Shown: positions 36,231-48,953, counted from the stretch's first letter. The stretch is DNA of 64,000 bases from Welwitschia mirabilis (GCA_051453625.1 JBOZIK010000001.1:60617693-60681692), one strand, 5' to 3'. Program-made: numbers and translations. Notes: generated from the letters alone by a model not told the origin.

Positions 36231-36950
36231 CCATGTAACATAACTTTTTTTTATTAAGAAGGGTCCTTTCCACTTATTCAGTAGTTTTTCTGAAAAACGA
36301 TGTAAGCGTGAGTTATATAGCAAGACTAGTTCCTCCATCTTGAAAAGGTCTTCTAAGAATATGTTGATCATGAAACATCTTCATCCTATCCTTATTTATT
36401 CTAATGTTATCATGGGCATAATTTCTAATTTCTTCTAGTTCATTGAGTGGTATGACCCTATTTTTCTTTACAACCTCTAAGTCTAAGTTCATATTCTTGA
36501 TCATTCAGTAAGCCTTATGCTTAAGTTCCATAGGTAAATGACATGTTTTACCATGGAATAATTGAAAAAGTGACATCCCTAAGGGAATTATTAAGTAGTG
36601 TGACATGCCCATAAGACATCGTTAAATTTGAAAGACTAGCCTTTGCATGTTGTGTTTACTACTTTTTAAAGGATTTTCTTAAGTTCTCTATTTTTAACCT
36701 CAACTTGGCCACTTATTTATGGGTGGTAAGGTGTTGCAACTTTATTTGTAACCCTGTATTTGGTGAGAAGATTATTGAATATTTTGTTACAAAAGTGTAT
36801 TCCTCCATTGATAATTAAAACATGTGGATAGCCAAAATGAGTTATCACATTTTATTTAAAAAACCTAACTACTATTTTAGCACAATTTTCTTAACAAGCA
36901 TATGCTTCAACCCATTAAGTCATGTAGTACACACAAATAAGGATGTATTG
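36231..36950 (-). pseudogene. E4 integrase remnant
   Basis: The open C-terminal part at 36313-36504 reads LDLEVVKKNRVIPLNELEEI and NYAHDNIRINKDRMKMFHD, typical of Athila/Tat integrase ends. Upstream on the minus strand (36840-36660) the core reads PHVLIINGGIHFCN, VTNKVATPYHP and GQVEVKNRELKKIL. The catalytic Asp of the usual SDGGTHF is Asn here. Stops lie between these pieces. Confidence 0.8.
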
Positions 36951-37079
36951 ATGCCCATTGAATGACATATAAGGGCCTTGGAAATAAATTCCTCATACAT
37001 TAAAGGATTCAATAGCAAGAATGGGGTTTAAAGGCATTATTTATCTTATGAAAGACTCCCTAACTTTTAATAGTTATCA

Positions 37080-38800
37080 TAGGATTTGTAGTAAAGATAG
37101 AAGTATTTAAAAATCAATGGCAAAAAAAAAACTAGATTGGAGGATTTTTATTGTAGTCTTGTTAACTGAGTAGTGATTCCCATAAGCCTTATAATGGTAC
37201 TATTTAAGTATGTTATGAATGTTGGTTTGAGGGACACATTTGTGAATGACTTAGTCTAAATAATATTTAAAAAGGTATGGGCTATCCCATAAGAAATATT
37301 TGACTTGGCTTAAAAACCTTCTTTTATCATTGATGGTCCAATGGAAAAGGATAGATTTGGAGAGTAAGTAATTAGTAATATCTTCAAACCAAGGTGCTTC
37401 TTTGATTGAAAAGAGATGTTCATCTGAAAAAGTATTGTAAATGGATAAAGATATTTGCAGATTATTGGGGGATCTGCATGAAAGGTAATCTGTGAAAACA
37501 TTATCAAAGTATTTCTTATCCTTAATTTAAATCAAATTCTTGAAGAAGAAGGATCCATCTGATTAGTCATGGTTTTGAATACTTTTTGGCAAAAAGATAT
37601 CTAAGGGTCAAGTAATTAGTGTAAATGACTACCTTAGATCCTAAAAGGTATTTCTTAAATTTTTCAAGAGCAAAGACAATGGCTAAGAGCTCTTTCTCTA
37701 CAATTGTATAATTGATTTGAGTGTCATTTAAGGTTTTAGTAGCATAATGAATTATAATTGGTTTTTTATCAATTCTTTATCCTAATATAACTCCTACTGT
37801 GAAGTTACTTGCATCACACATAGGCTTAAAATGTAAGTTTTAATTGGGTAGTTGGATAATGGATGTGGAATTTAGTTTTTCTTTGAATTTCTAAATGCAT
37901 TTTGATACTCTTTAAAAGAGGTGTTGTTGCTCAAAGGATTACACAAAGGCTTAGAGATTTTATTAAAATCCTTAATGGATTGCTTATAATATCTTGTGTG
38001 CTCTAAGAATGATCTAATATATTTTTGTTTTTAAGGGGTTCATAGGTTTGTGATTAAGGAGACCTTAGCTAGATCTACCTAAATTCCTTCCTTAGAGATG
38101 ACATATCCTAAAACTATGCCTTAATTTATCATAAAATAAAACTTTTCCCAGTTGAATACAAGTCATTCTTTAATGCATCTTTCAATGAAATGTTCTCAGT
38201 TATTCAAATAGTAGTTAAACAAGGTTCCATAAACTAAGAAGTCATTCATTAAGATTTTGATACTTGAATCTAAGTTAGAGAAGTTTCCAAAAATGTCACA
38301 TTAGAAAGTGGTAGGTGCATTGCATAGGCCAAAGGGCATTTGTTTGTGAGTGAATGTTCCATAGGGCTAAGTGAAGATGATCTTTTTCTAATCTTTATAA
38401 GCAATTTCAATCTGATTGTAAGTTGAGTAATCATATAAGAAATAATAAAAAGGGTGTCATGTGAGCTATTCTAAAATTTGATCTAGGAAACAAAGAGGGT
38501 AATGATCTTTTCTAAACACAGTATTTAATTACCTATACTCAATACACATCCTTCATTTTATAGCAAGTTTAGTAGGGATAAGCTCATTATACTTCTTATG
38601 GACAAGGGTAATTCATAATTTCTTTGCTATAGTATGAGTTGGACTTGTCCACTTACTATCTAAAATAGAATAGATAATCCCATTATTAAGAAGTTTAATT
38701 ACCTCATTTTTAATGACTCCCCTCATAGTTGGGTTTATCCTACATTGTGCTTCAATGGATGGTTTGGAATTTTCCTCTAAATAGATATGGTGCATACAAA
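37080..38800 (-). pseudogene. E4 reverse transcriptase and RNase H
   Basis: Reverse transcriptase starts at about 38795 with MHHIYLEENSKPSIEAQCRI and LLNNGIIYSILDSKWTSPTH. MPFGLCNAPTTF is at about 38340, and the catalytic box reads ILMNDFLVYG where MDDFxVYG is expected (first Asp to Asn). RNase H near 37750-37550 reads TLNDTQINYTIVEKELLAIV, FALEKFKKYLLGSKVVIYTN and RWILLLQEFDL. The Asp of YTDH is also Asn. Several stops. Confidence 0.85.
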
Positions 38801-38953
38801 TACTGGAGTCAATGCCTCTAATGTTAGAAAGGGTCTATTCTATTACCTGTTTTTTCTTCCTTAAGAGTCTAAGTAATTGATCTTCTTTGGATGGAATCAA
38901 GGAAGAGTTTATGACTACTAGAAAGGTAGAGTTATCCCTTAAGAAAGTGTATT

Positions 38954-39606
38954 TTAGATTATCACACAAGGGTTTAAGTTATAAGTAATTTCATTTTGGG
39001 CTATAGGACAAATTTCTTGAGAGCATTCTATTTTATCATTTTTCAGAGAGTGAGAAGTGGATTCTTGATTCTTAACAAGGCTTTCTATCCTATTTACGTA
39101 CTCTAACCCTTTGTCATTTGATAGAAAATTTATAGCAGTAAAGACATTTATTTCTATAGTTATGTTGCCAAATGAAATTTTCGTTAATCCATTTTTGTAA
39201 TTGACTAAGGTACTTAAGGTTGTTAATAATGGTCTTCCTAATATGATAAACACTATTTGGTTTGATGAATTCTCTATGTTTAAGACCACAAAATCTATTA
39301 GGAAGTAGCAACTATCCACTCTAACTACGACATCCTTAATGACTCTTAATGATGTTTTAATAGATTGTTCACTAATTGGAGTTGGAGTTTCATATTTTTG
39401 AGTCCTTCCAAGCCTAACTCCTTATAGGTTTTATAAGGGAATAATTTTACATTGGCTTCTAAATCCAACAAGGCTTGATTAATAGTTTTATTGCCTATGG
39501 TAATGGTAATTATGGGACACCTAGGGTCTTGGTACTTCGGTGGGAATTGGTTTTGGAGAAATGCACTTATTTTTTGAGCTAAAAAGGCTTTAGACTTAAC
39601 ATTCAT
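38954..39606 (-). pseudogene. E4 aspartic protease region
   Basis: Reads ITITIGNKTINQALLDLEAN followed by VKLFPYKTYKELGLEGLK, the retroviral-type protease active site region of Athila/Tat pol. The usual LLDLGASVN has Gly replaced by Glu. After a frame break the next piece at 38954-39319 gives LIDFVVLNIENSSNQIVFII, LGRPLLTTLSTLVNYKNG and LTKISFGNITIEINVF, the conserved stretch between protease and reverse transcriptase. Confidence 0.8.
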
Positions 39607-41180
39607 TTACCTTTTTATATTACATGAGTCTTTAAGGAATTTATCATAAGAGGGGATTTGTTTGATGGCTTCTAGAAAGGGAATGTTTATCTTAACTTCT
39701 TTAAAACTTTTTAGGGCCTTTAACTACTTTTTCATTATGTTGTCCTTTCTAAGCTGTTAGCGAAAAGGTAATGGTTATTTGTAAATAGGTAATGGGTCTT
39801 CACTCTTATCCTTTTCCTTATTTCCTAGGGGTTTTATTTATCCTTAAATTTATTTTATGTGGATGCATTTTCTAGATTTTTCCCACTTCTAAAGTGTATA
39901 GACTTGGTCTTTTCTAAGTGTTCTACCCCTTTCATAAATCTAACTCCTTTTAGGTTTAGTTGGACACTCACAAGAAGTTTTCCTATTTTTCTTTGGTTTA
40001 TTGATGAAAGAATGTGGGTGGTGATTTGTTGGAGTTAGTTTATGCTCTATTCAAGCCTTTGATTTATTTCTTCTAACCTTTGATTCATTTACTCTTATCT
40101 TTGATTTGTTTGCATTTATGTTTCTATGAACTTTTTAAGGGTATCCTTTAATAAGTTAGACAAAGTAGCTTGACAATTTGATGGTGAGGGGTATGAATTA
40201 GAAGATGAGGGAAATGAATTCTTAGGCTAAAAATTTTATTATGAAATGTTATCTCATTTTTAAAAGAAATTTGGATAATTTCATCAACCAGGATTGTAAG
40301 TGTTCAAGTATAGTTATTTTAGGATTTTACCATTGATGGCCTACTGTATCTACTTTTTTGTTAACTATGTTTTGGAACAAAGGGATAAATGGACACTTAG
40401 CAGCTTCTTGAGTGTCAATATGATAGATTAAACACTCAAGTTTAGTAACCATAGGTTAGGTTGAAGGTGAGGTAATTAATAATTCTAAATTTCTTACTAG
40501 TTTATCAATTTTGTTATTTACCTTGAAGTTTTTTGGAAGTTTGAAGATACTAATTGACCTATTGGATGATATAATCTTAAAGGTTCTATAGGTTTTTCCC
40601 ATTTTTTTTAGCTCTCAGCCTCAATTTCTAAACATTTTCAAACCTCATTTAGAGGCATGCTTAGAAAATTATGATGACTCATTATTTTCACTAGTTAGTA
40701 GTTATTTGTGGATAATCCATCATTAAGAAACTTATCTTCCTACCTAATTCAAAATCATATTGGGGCATTTTAATAATAAATCTGTATATTTTTTTGAGGT
40801 CTAGAAGAAGGTTTTATGATCCTTCTATTGAAAATTCATGATTTCTTTCCTAAGGGCGTTTATCTTATGATTGGGAAAGAACTTAGAGATGAAGGCTTTG
40901 CTCAAGTTTTTCTAATTTATAATGGAGAAGGGTTTTAGGATGTATAACTCGGATTTTTCCTTCTCTTTTAGGGAAAAGGGGAATAAGATAAGTCTATGTG
41001 CATCATGGGTATTGGGATATTGAAGCCTAGTTGATAAGATGCACTCGAATTCCTTAAGGCGTAGATAGGGATCTTCATATTCAAGGCCATGAAAATGGAG
41101 CAAAAGTTATATAGTAAAAGGTTTAAATTCTACCCTCTGGTTGATAAGTAATGGCACTATGAAAGAAGGTGTCCCTTGGC
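39607..41180 (-). pseudogene. E4 gag remnant
   Basis: The best open piece at 40912-41103 reads LHFHGLEYEDPYLRLKEFE, then RLILFPFSLKEKEKSELYIL and KPFSIIN, followed in other frames by FFPNHKINALRKEIMNFQ. These are the Retrotrans_gag signatures of Athila/Tat gag (HLKEFxxIC, LFPFSLxxxAKxWL, FFPxxKTxxLRxEI). The C-terminal half, 40250-39610, is too broken to read with confidence. I see no zinc knuckle. Confidence 0.75.
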
Positions 41181-42240
41181 TTTATTATAAAAGGTAATCA
41201 TGAAGAGTTTACCTGGGTTGATTAGCGACAGTAATGAGGGCAACTTATCATTTGGTCGTTTCTTAGGTGAAATAATATACTTATAACTTATTGAGAATTT
41301 CTTAGTTTAATAAGATTTTATCAAAGGGATCAATTAGATCATTTGGATTATGTTGTGGTAAGGTAGTTTGATTATTTTAGTTATTTTATGTGATTGAGGT
41401 TTGTTCTTGTTGAGAGTCATCTGAAGATCAATTTTGAGTTCTAAGTTCTCTCATCATTTCTTATTGGTAAAGGAGTCCATGTTGTTTTGGGTTAATCTTC
41501 TTATTGTATCATGAGTCCAGTCATGCAAGAAATAGATTTGGATGATTGCACGAAGGTTTAAATAATAAACAAAAAAACATTTTAGGGACTACAAGTTACA
41601 AAGTATTCCAATATTTTACAAATAAGTCCATTGATAGTGTACATAATGTTTACAGTGTTGGGGTTATAACAAAATAAAATAGAGATGATAAACATGAATA
41701 AAATTGAATGCAATATCATGAAATCATGAGAAAATTTTTTTTTAAAAGATTTTAATCATATTATGAACATAGTAAAATCAAAAAAATAAAAACAGGAAAA
41801 CATAGGAAAATGCAAAAAACATAGTAGAAAAAGAAATTCACACAATGCTTAGTTAAAAAGTTTTAAAAGTTTTTAAAAGTTTTTAAAAGTTTTTTAAGAC
41901 TACAAAAGCAACCTACAACAAACATTAGACCTAAATAAAATAAGTTAGAAAATCAAAAATATATCTTAAAACAAGTTGAACCAGCTCGCATAACATTGGA
42001 AAGACTAGTACCAACCACTAAAAAGCACACAAAAGAAAGGAACAATGACCAGTTCAGGTATCACTGGAAAGAGTCAATATCAACCACTGGAAAGGAAAAA
42101 AAAGAAATAAACAAAGCAAAATAAAAATTACCAGTGCAGGTATCATTGGAAGAAGGACCAATGCCCAACACAAGAGAAATAAAGACTATGTATAAAACTT
42201 GCAAAAAGAAAAAATAGTGCTATTATGAGTTGCTACTACA
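41181..42240 (-). other. E4 leader with simple repeats
   Basis: Untranslated leader between primer site and gag. It contains a 10-bp repeat of agtttttaaa (41860-41897, about four units). Near 42000-42160 are three diverged copies of a block with cactggaaagg and accagtgcaggtatca, period roughly 80 bp. No coding content. Confidence 0.55.
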
Positions 42241-42264
42241 TTGTTATCCCTAACAATGACACCA
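42241..42264 (-). other. Primer-binding site of E4
   Basis: Minus strand TGGTGTCATTGTTAGGGA, a decayed version of TGGCGCCGTTGCCGGGGA typical of the Athila/Tat branch, preceded by ttgattagatttt as usual. It sits 21 bp from the LTR. Confidence 0.75.
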
Positions 42265-42285
42265 AAATCTAATCAATGTAGTAAA

Positions 42286-43565
42286 TGTCTCATATTTAAG
42301 CTAAGTTTTCACTTAGCTATCATTCTTTCTTAGGGATAACATTGGGTATTCTCTCAGTTTTACACCACTTTAACTTTAAAGCAAGTTATAATAAGAAAGA
42401 AAAGAGAAGAAGTAATGAGGTAACTTTTAGATCAAGTTGAAATTTATTTTATAGAGGAAGAAAGTGAACTAGCTCCAAAGCATTCTAGATTCATCCTTAA
42501 ATTCTTCTTCACTCTGATGTTATACAATTATCTCTTCTATAAACACTTCAAACTATCAAGTTTATTTAGCTCAAGTCATGGGACATAATCTCATCTTCCA
42601 TATGATAATTGGTAAATTCACTTAATACTCTAACTTTAAAATAATAATAAAAAGTAAGGACTCCTAAAGTTTTCAAAATTTATAAAACTAAAATATCAAA
42701 TGATAAAAGTGGACTCACATAAATAAAATAAACTTAATAATAAAAGCAGTTACCTAAGCATTCTAATTATGACATTACTCATGAATGGAAATCAAAGAGA
42801 ACAACTTTTGTATTGCATAATAAGAACAATCTTATAGTAAAGGAAGAAGAAAGAAGAAGAACTCCTCAAACAATCCTTAAGAACTAGCTCACTTCCCCAA
42901 AGAGTTACTAAAAAGCCATCATAAGTCAATGTTCCAAAGTGCTCTAATTTATTCCAAGAAATGAACACAATGAAGTGTTTAAGGCCCTTTTACAAGGAGA
43001 TATAGGGAGTGGTTACAAGCTCTTCACTTGTAGCGTTAAGTAGAATCTTCATCATTTAGTATTAGGTAGTTAAGATTTTTTCTTATAGCACTTAGTGAAT
43101 ATTGTCTTATAGCATTAGGTATATAAGATTGTATCCTCTAGCATTTCATAGAATCTTCGTCATCGAGAATTTGGTGGAGATTTTCTTATAGCATTTGATG
43201 GAGATTATCACATAGCATTACGTAGAGTCTTCATCATGATGAATCCAACATGTGGCCTTTAAAGCTGGATTGCTCTACCAACTGGTGCTATCTCCACATC
43301 TCTCCAATGCCACCTTCACATACCTCTGCAACATGTCTTCAAATGCTTCTATTATGTATCACCACCTCATATCTCCATTGCCACTTTTGTTTTATATGGA
43401 ATTGTGTCCATCTTTTGCCGTGTATTCTTAAACATGGCAAAAGATCTATAATTAATATGGAGAAAAACACAATATTCAATTTTATTTTAAAAATAATGGA
43501 AGACATATTTTATTATTAGAATAATTAAATTAATGTATATAGATGCCATTTTTTACATGTTAATA
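42286..43565 (-). repeat. 5' LTR of E4
   Basis: 1.28 kb, starts tgtctcatatttaagc and ends catgttaata on the plus strand. Homologous to copies A and B and contains the same internal short repeats. Shares the segment of about 90 bp near 43215-43310 with copy A only. A plus-strand open frame of 89 codons here is accidental. Confidence 0.8.
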
Positions 43566-43959
43566 GATATCATAACAAATCCTAGTCAAAATTTTTTGCA
43601 AAATAGAACTCTAGTTCATATAAAAGATTATGATTAAGTTACATTTAATTTTCCTTCTTTCTCATAGTAAATAATCTCTTATGTTCTGTATGTTTTCCAT
43701 TTAAGATCTCATATTATCTCACTATTCATTTTAATTAGAGAAGATCTTTCCATTTCCATGATAAAGGATTTCATTAATATTGTAATATTTATAAAAATCT
43801 TATTATGAAAGTTTATATGGATGGAAAACTAATGTATCTTTAAGAATATATTAGTATGTGTGAAATTTCTTATAATGTTCATAAGAAGACACTTCCTTTT
43901 AACTATTATGGAACTTAGGACATCACACTTTTTGTTCTTTAAATGAAGTATTTAAGAAT

Positions 43960-44800
43960 GGACATTAACATTTTTTTTCTATATTCCACATTATTTTCTA
44001 CAATGTAAAGCATGTGTAATGTGCAAATTAATACAACAACACATTTCCTTTAGTAAGTGGTATATTCATTAGAAGCTTCCACTGATTCATTGTAATCTTT
44101 GTTGTTCTACACTAGTTCCTACACTTCCTAGACATTACTACTTTATATCTATCATAGATGATTTTTGCATATGAATTAGGTGTACTTCATGAGATTTAAG
44201 TATTATGCTTTGAATGCCTTTAATATTTTCAAAGCTAAAGTGAAAAAAAAAATTAGAATTTAAGAATAAGGATTTTCACTCTAATAATGGTGATAAGTAC
44301 ACATCAACTAAATTCAAAGATGATTTAAAAGTTATTAAACATCTAAAAATACACATAGGAATAGCTTAATTGAATGAGATTACTAAATAATTTAATTAGA
44401 TCATAATGAGTATGACACACTCCATGATCTTCTTCAATTACTGTAAAATATATTTATGTGGTAAAAATATTAGTGCCACCATATATCTTAACACTCATAT
44501 TGGTTATGCTTCTAAAAAAAGGAGTATACCCTACTTAAAAATGGTATAGACATAAACCTAATTTAAACTAGCTTTGTGTGTTTTGGATGTAAGTGTTATG
44601 TTTGTATTCATAATGAACATCATAATAATCTTGGTACAAATGCTTGCATTAACATCTTTATGAAATATCCAATTTCATAGAATAGATATCTCATGTACAT
44701 TTCTAACTATTACAAGTTTATTGTCTCATGTGATGTTATGTTTTTCTAAAATTTCACAAAGAAATTACTAGCTTAATCTTTTTAAGCTTCATCCTTTCTC
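43960..44800 (+). pseudogene. Copia E6 integrase remnant (right part)
   Basis: Plus-strand pieces in shifting frames: a finger half QCKACVMCKLIQQH, the core start RHYYFISIIDDFCI (normally YFVTFIDDFSRY), then FGCKCYVCIHNEHHNN and YKFIVSCDVMFF, matching copia FGCKxYVHIPxxxR and RKVFVSRDVxFxE. Direction and domain order continue the protease fragment at 32150-32412, so both parts probably belong to one element split by E4 (inference). Confidence 0.65.
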
Positions 44801-45206
44801 TCACTCCATGCAAATATATAATGCTTAATGTCTTACAGTCGAAGGGGAATATGTGTCCACCATTTTTAACTCATCAATTCCTTCTAGTTAAAATGTCACG
44901 TTCACTATAGAATCTAGAGGAATTAATCAATCTTTTATGATGTAGAGCTACATAGTGAAAGTAACAAGATCTAGACTCTTAGTATGAACCACATCATTTG
45001 AAGAGAAAGATATAAAGGAAATAGCAAAAAGCAAATATGAATGGAGAAAATGAAATACTTACTTTACATTAAGATACATAGAATACAAAACATTCTTAAA
45101 CAAAGTCCATAAGCTAACTCTCATTCACACACTGATACTTCTATACTTTAATGCCCCTTAATCCTACTACTATCCTTTATTCATAAGGCTTTAAGAGAAA
45201 TCATAG
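44801..45206. other. AT-rich sequence without recognisable features
   Basis: Downstream of the E6 integrase fragment and up to a gap. No frame, repeat or motif that I can name. Confidence 0.45.
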
Positions 45207-45306
45207 NNNNNNNNNNNNNNNNNNNNNNNNNNNNNNNNNNNNNNNNNNNNNNNNNNNNNNNNNNNNNNNNNNNNNNNNNNNNNNNNNNNNNNNNNNNNNN
45301 NNNNNN
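45207..45306. other. Assembly gap of 100 N
   Basis: Separates E6 (plus strand) from the gag of E5 (minus strand). Confidence 0.99.
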
Positions 45307-46208
45307 TTAATCCTAGGTTGCTTCGAGGATGATGCTTGCTCTATTATGGTGGCTCTATGGGAATTGGTCACCATTTTCTTCTGGTAATCTTTAATGAGAT
45401 GGCCTTTCTTGTGGCAATAGTGGCATTCTTGAGTTTCTTTCCACTGGGATGAAACATATTAGGAGTTTTCTCTACAACCTCCTTATCCTTTACTTGCCCT
45501 TCTCCTTGGCCTCTACCTCTTCCTCTTCCATAGTATTGGCCTCTGCCTCTTCCTCTAGGGAATCCTCTACCTCTACCAAGATAGGGTATTTTTAAGGTGG
45601 TAGGATTTTCATCCTTATCTTCCTTAAGGGTGTAATATTGTGCTAGCCTTCTAAAGAGTTCTTCAAGGAAGAGGATTCTTAAATCTAATACATTATAGGG
45701 AGTGATGGAAATGGGCTTGAATGGCTTTATCAGGGATCATAGGATCTTGAAAGCAACATCATTACTCTTGATTTCAAAATGTAGTTCTTGCATTTTCTTG
45801 ACTATATCCTTAACTCTCTAGATGCATTCTTCCCATTTTCATTGTCTTTCATTTTTATGTTGCCAAACTGGATTCTAAGATTTTGCAACTAATTGCTTTC
45901 ACATTCTCATGGACTTGATAGACCTCATCTAACCCTCTTCATAACTTATACATGGAGTCATATTTACTAATTTTCTTTAATTCATTATTAGGCATATTAG
46001 AATGTATTATTGTCATTTCCCTACAATTTGCTTTCCTACATTCTTCGTAATCTGTAAGATCATCCTTAGGTTTTGCATAAGTGAGATTAACTTCAGTGTG
46101 ATCCCAACATTCCTTGGATTTGAGGTAGATTTCCATTCTCCTTTTCCACACCTCAAATGCATCAACATCAAACTCAGGAACTTTGCCCTTGCTCATGATT
46201 CCAGACAA
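45307..46208 (-). pseudogene. Copia E5 gag
   Basis: On the minus strand, ATG at 46208 opens MSGIMSKGKVPEFDVDAFEV and continues WKRRMEIYLKSKECWD, the copia gag N-terminus. An Arg/Gly-rich part near 45600-45500 reads GRGRGFPRGRGRGQYYGRGR, an RNA-binding type tail. The zinc knuckle near 45415 reads CHYCHKKGHLIKDY, with the last Cys of CCHC replaced by Tyr. Frames are broken between these parts. Pol would lie to the left, in or beyond the gap; it is not seen there. Confidence 0.75.
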
Positions 46209-48853
46209 CCATCTAGAATTTTAAAACAGGAATAAATCCAGACTTATATAAGAAGTGGCTTTGCAACAAGGTTTTAAGAGGAATTTGTAACTTGTTTATG
46301 AAGGCTACAATGCAAATTTAGCCAGATGGAAGACTTAACAGGACTGGATATGTAAATGAGATTTAGGATCTTGTATTTGTGATTTGATACAAAACTAAAG
46401 TTTAATTTGCACATGATTTAATTTAAAAAAAAAGATGTACAAGAGTTAATTAGATTAAAATACTTTTGTAGGATAAAAGTGTTGAATTCAAAAAATTCTC
46501 TCTTCTAATTCAATAAATAAAAAATGATTTAAAAGATACATAATATCTTAAAATTAAATTAAAAGGATTATTAATGCATAACAAGTTATCACAGCTTTAT
46601 ATCACAAATGAAAAAACCATAGAATTTATTTATTCACAGTTTTCTAGGTGATTATTGTTTCTTTTTTTTCTTTTTAATTTTTCAGAATCATTGCGATGCA
46701 ACTGTTACAGTGGGGAAATCTATCACTCTTCTTAAGACCAGGGTGTGGGTATCACTTTATTAAAAAATTTATTCAAGAGCTAAGGTAAAATAAAGAAACA
46801 AATAGCTTCTGTATTAGACACAAATTACTGCATAAAAATTTAAAATAATGTAAACTAGAAGAACTGCAGTTTTTCTTAGAACTTTCATAGACACTAATGA
46901 AGGCTCCAGAAAATCAAAAATAGCTACAGATCAATCACAGAAATTTCTAGAAATAAATCTCATTTTGATACAAAATCATTGTATCACAAAATTATAAAAC
47001 TAAACCTAGGATTGGATGAGAAATACGAAGGCTTTTTGTTTTAAGCTTTTCTTGGGGCTTTTTAGTATTGGCACTTAGACTGTCACTTGTAGCGTAGCGT
47101 ATTGAAACGAAAGCATGTTGATCAAATCTAGAATCCGTTCGTGAAGCAAATCAGAAATGTCTTATAAAAACTCTAGACTGAAACCACCACTGCTTGCAAT
47201 TTTTTTTGATACAAGAGCTCTGGAACTTGGCAGGGCACAGACTTCTTAAGAAGAGAAATGTATAACAGTTAAAAGGAATACAGAGGAAGAGCTCTATTAT
47301 CTTCTGATCACCTCTGCGTCATCTTATATACACAAACTATTGTAAAGGAGTGAGAAGGAGGTCTTATTTTTGGCAAATAAGTAACAGTTTGCAGTTATCT
47401 TGTGAACGACTTTCATAAATTTTTCGTTGCTTAACAGTTTCATAGATTCATCGGTGATATTCTTCTAATAATACTCGAGCATTTCTAAAAATTTGGAAGC
47501 ATGTCTGCCATAAGCGTAGAAGTGGATAGCATTACTTTCCAAAAGCACTAGAAGAACAAGGACATCAAGAGACACTCACAGCATCATTATCAAAATCATG
47601 GATATGATAAAGATAGCACCTTTAAACATGTATATTTTGTCTATTTTCCAGAATTTCTTTGTTTGTAAATCTTTATTATGGTACTTTTTCTCTCCTTCTG
47701 CAATCTAGGATGGATGAAAATCTTTATTATGATTCCGCATAAGGAACAAGACCTAAATGGTAGCCCGAGAGAATGGCTGCTGATTGGACGATCTCAAAAC
47801 AAGATTACGGATGCAGTTTCTCCCGACTGAAAAGTGTAAAGTAGAGATAAATTAATCATGCAATAGTAGCAGTCTTCCAGCATTTAACTTCATGGCATTT
47901 TTCGTAATCATGCTACTCTGCAAAGTTCTTAAAAAATTTGAAAGAGTGATTCATGTAAGAGCCTACTGAATGATACGTTTACTCCTCCATCTTTAGCTCA
48001 ATACCGTCAAGGTCTGCAATTCTGCTAAGGAGATGAACTGTGAGTTACTGTGTTCTCCATGTTGAGGGAAATCAAATTTCGTTCTGAGCATTGAGAAAAA
48101 TAGAACATTGAGATTAAGTCAAATAAATTTTGACTTTTTCTCTCAAAGATGCACATTTTTCTAAGATTAGATTTTGGAAAGATCTACAAGATCCCATTGC
48201 CATCTGGAAATAGCAAACTCTTAAAGTTAATAGTGAGCGCTTTTCAATTTCATTTTCCAACTGCAAAGTTCAGCACTCATCATCAAATCTGAAAGTTTTT
48301 ATTTCAATATTAAAAATCGAGATTCCCTTTAATAGACAGGTTGGATATTTGCCTTCTCACTTTCATGATAAGAAACTAAAGCCTTCTATCATATAGCATG
48401 CATTTTTCACTAAGCATGCAACTAAAACTAATTTCTTCAGTTATTCTGGATTTTGATAAGAAATTGAATATGAAACTGGCAATTTATCTTTGATCAAAGA
48501 TTTGTAAATGATTTGCAAAATATAAGTAAGTTTGTATAATTGTGACCTAATGGCATACACTTTTTCAATTCTCCTTTTACTAATGATACTAATTGATCAA
48601 TAATGATCACCATTCTAAGGTTTGCAATGCTGCTCTCATAGGTTAGAACCTAACATATGGATAGCTTTTCCAATAACCCGGTAGAACTGATAATTAAGAT
48701 TAATAGAATCTAGATAACTATAGTAAAGATGTATCAAATAATGATTTGTAATAATTTGAATAACCTATTTAACTTGAAGTAATAACTGGGGGGCAGTCTT
48801 AAACTTTAAAACCTTCATGAAGCAAATCAATCCATGAAATTCATTTAATTGTA
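46209..48853 (-). other. Region upstream of E5 gag, possibly leader and 5' LTR
   Basis: No coding signal. On the minus strand a TATATAAG box at 47330-47323 lies about 1.1 kb before the gag ATG. A weak primer-site-like word, TTTGTATCAAAATGAG, lies near 46985. Together these would fit an LTR promoter and leader, but there is no second LTR to compare with, so this is only an inference. The part 46650-47800 is less AT-rich than its surroundings. Confidence 0.3.
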
Positions 48854-48953
48854 NNNNNNNNNNNNNNNNNNNNNNNNNNNNNNNNNNNNNNNNNNNNNNN
48901 NNNNNNNNNNNNNNNNNNNNNNNNNNNNNNNNNNNNNNNNNNNNNNNNNNNNN
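48854..48953. other. Assembly gap of 100 N
   Basis: Flanked by non-coding sequence on the left and the GTGGTTTGGGCC repeat on the right. Confidence 0.99.

Larger units (their letters stand above)
32413..43565 (-). mobile_element. Athila/Tat-like Ty3/gypsy retrotransposon E4
   Basis: On the minus strand from 43565: 5' LTR, gypsy-type primer site, leader, gag, protease, reverse transcriptase, RNase H, integrase, a 1.3 kb 3' part, a purine tract and 3' LTR. Reverse transcriptase before integrase defines gypsy; motif spelling and the TGGTGTCATTG primer site (compare TGGCGCCGTTG) point to the Athila/Tat branch. Two 3'-LTR-like copies are present, A (32413-33690) and B (33828-34860), with a gap between. 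I see no envelope-like frame. Many stops; catalytic residues are replaced. Confidence 0.8.

Noticed and set aside
43250-43519. 89-codon Cys/His-rich plus-strand open frame
   Set aside because: It lies antisense inside the E4 5' LTR; the equivalent frame is broken in the other LTR copies.
46002-46235. 77-codon plus-strand open frame
   Set aside because: Antisense to the recognisable E5 gag start.
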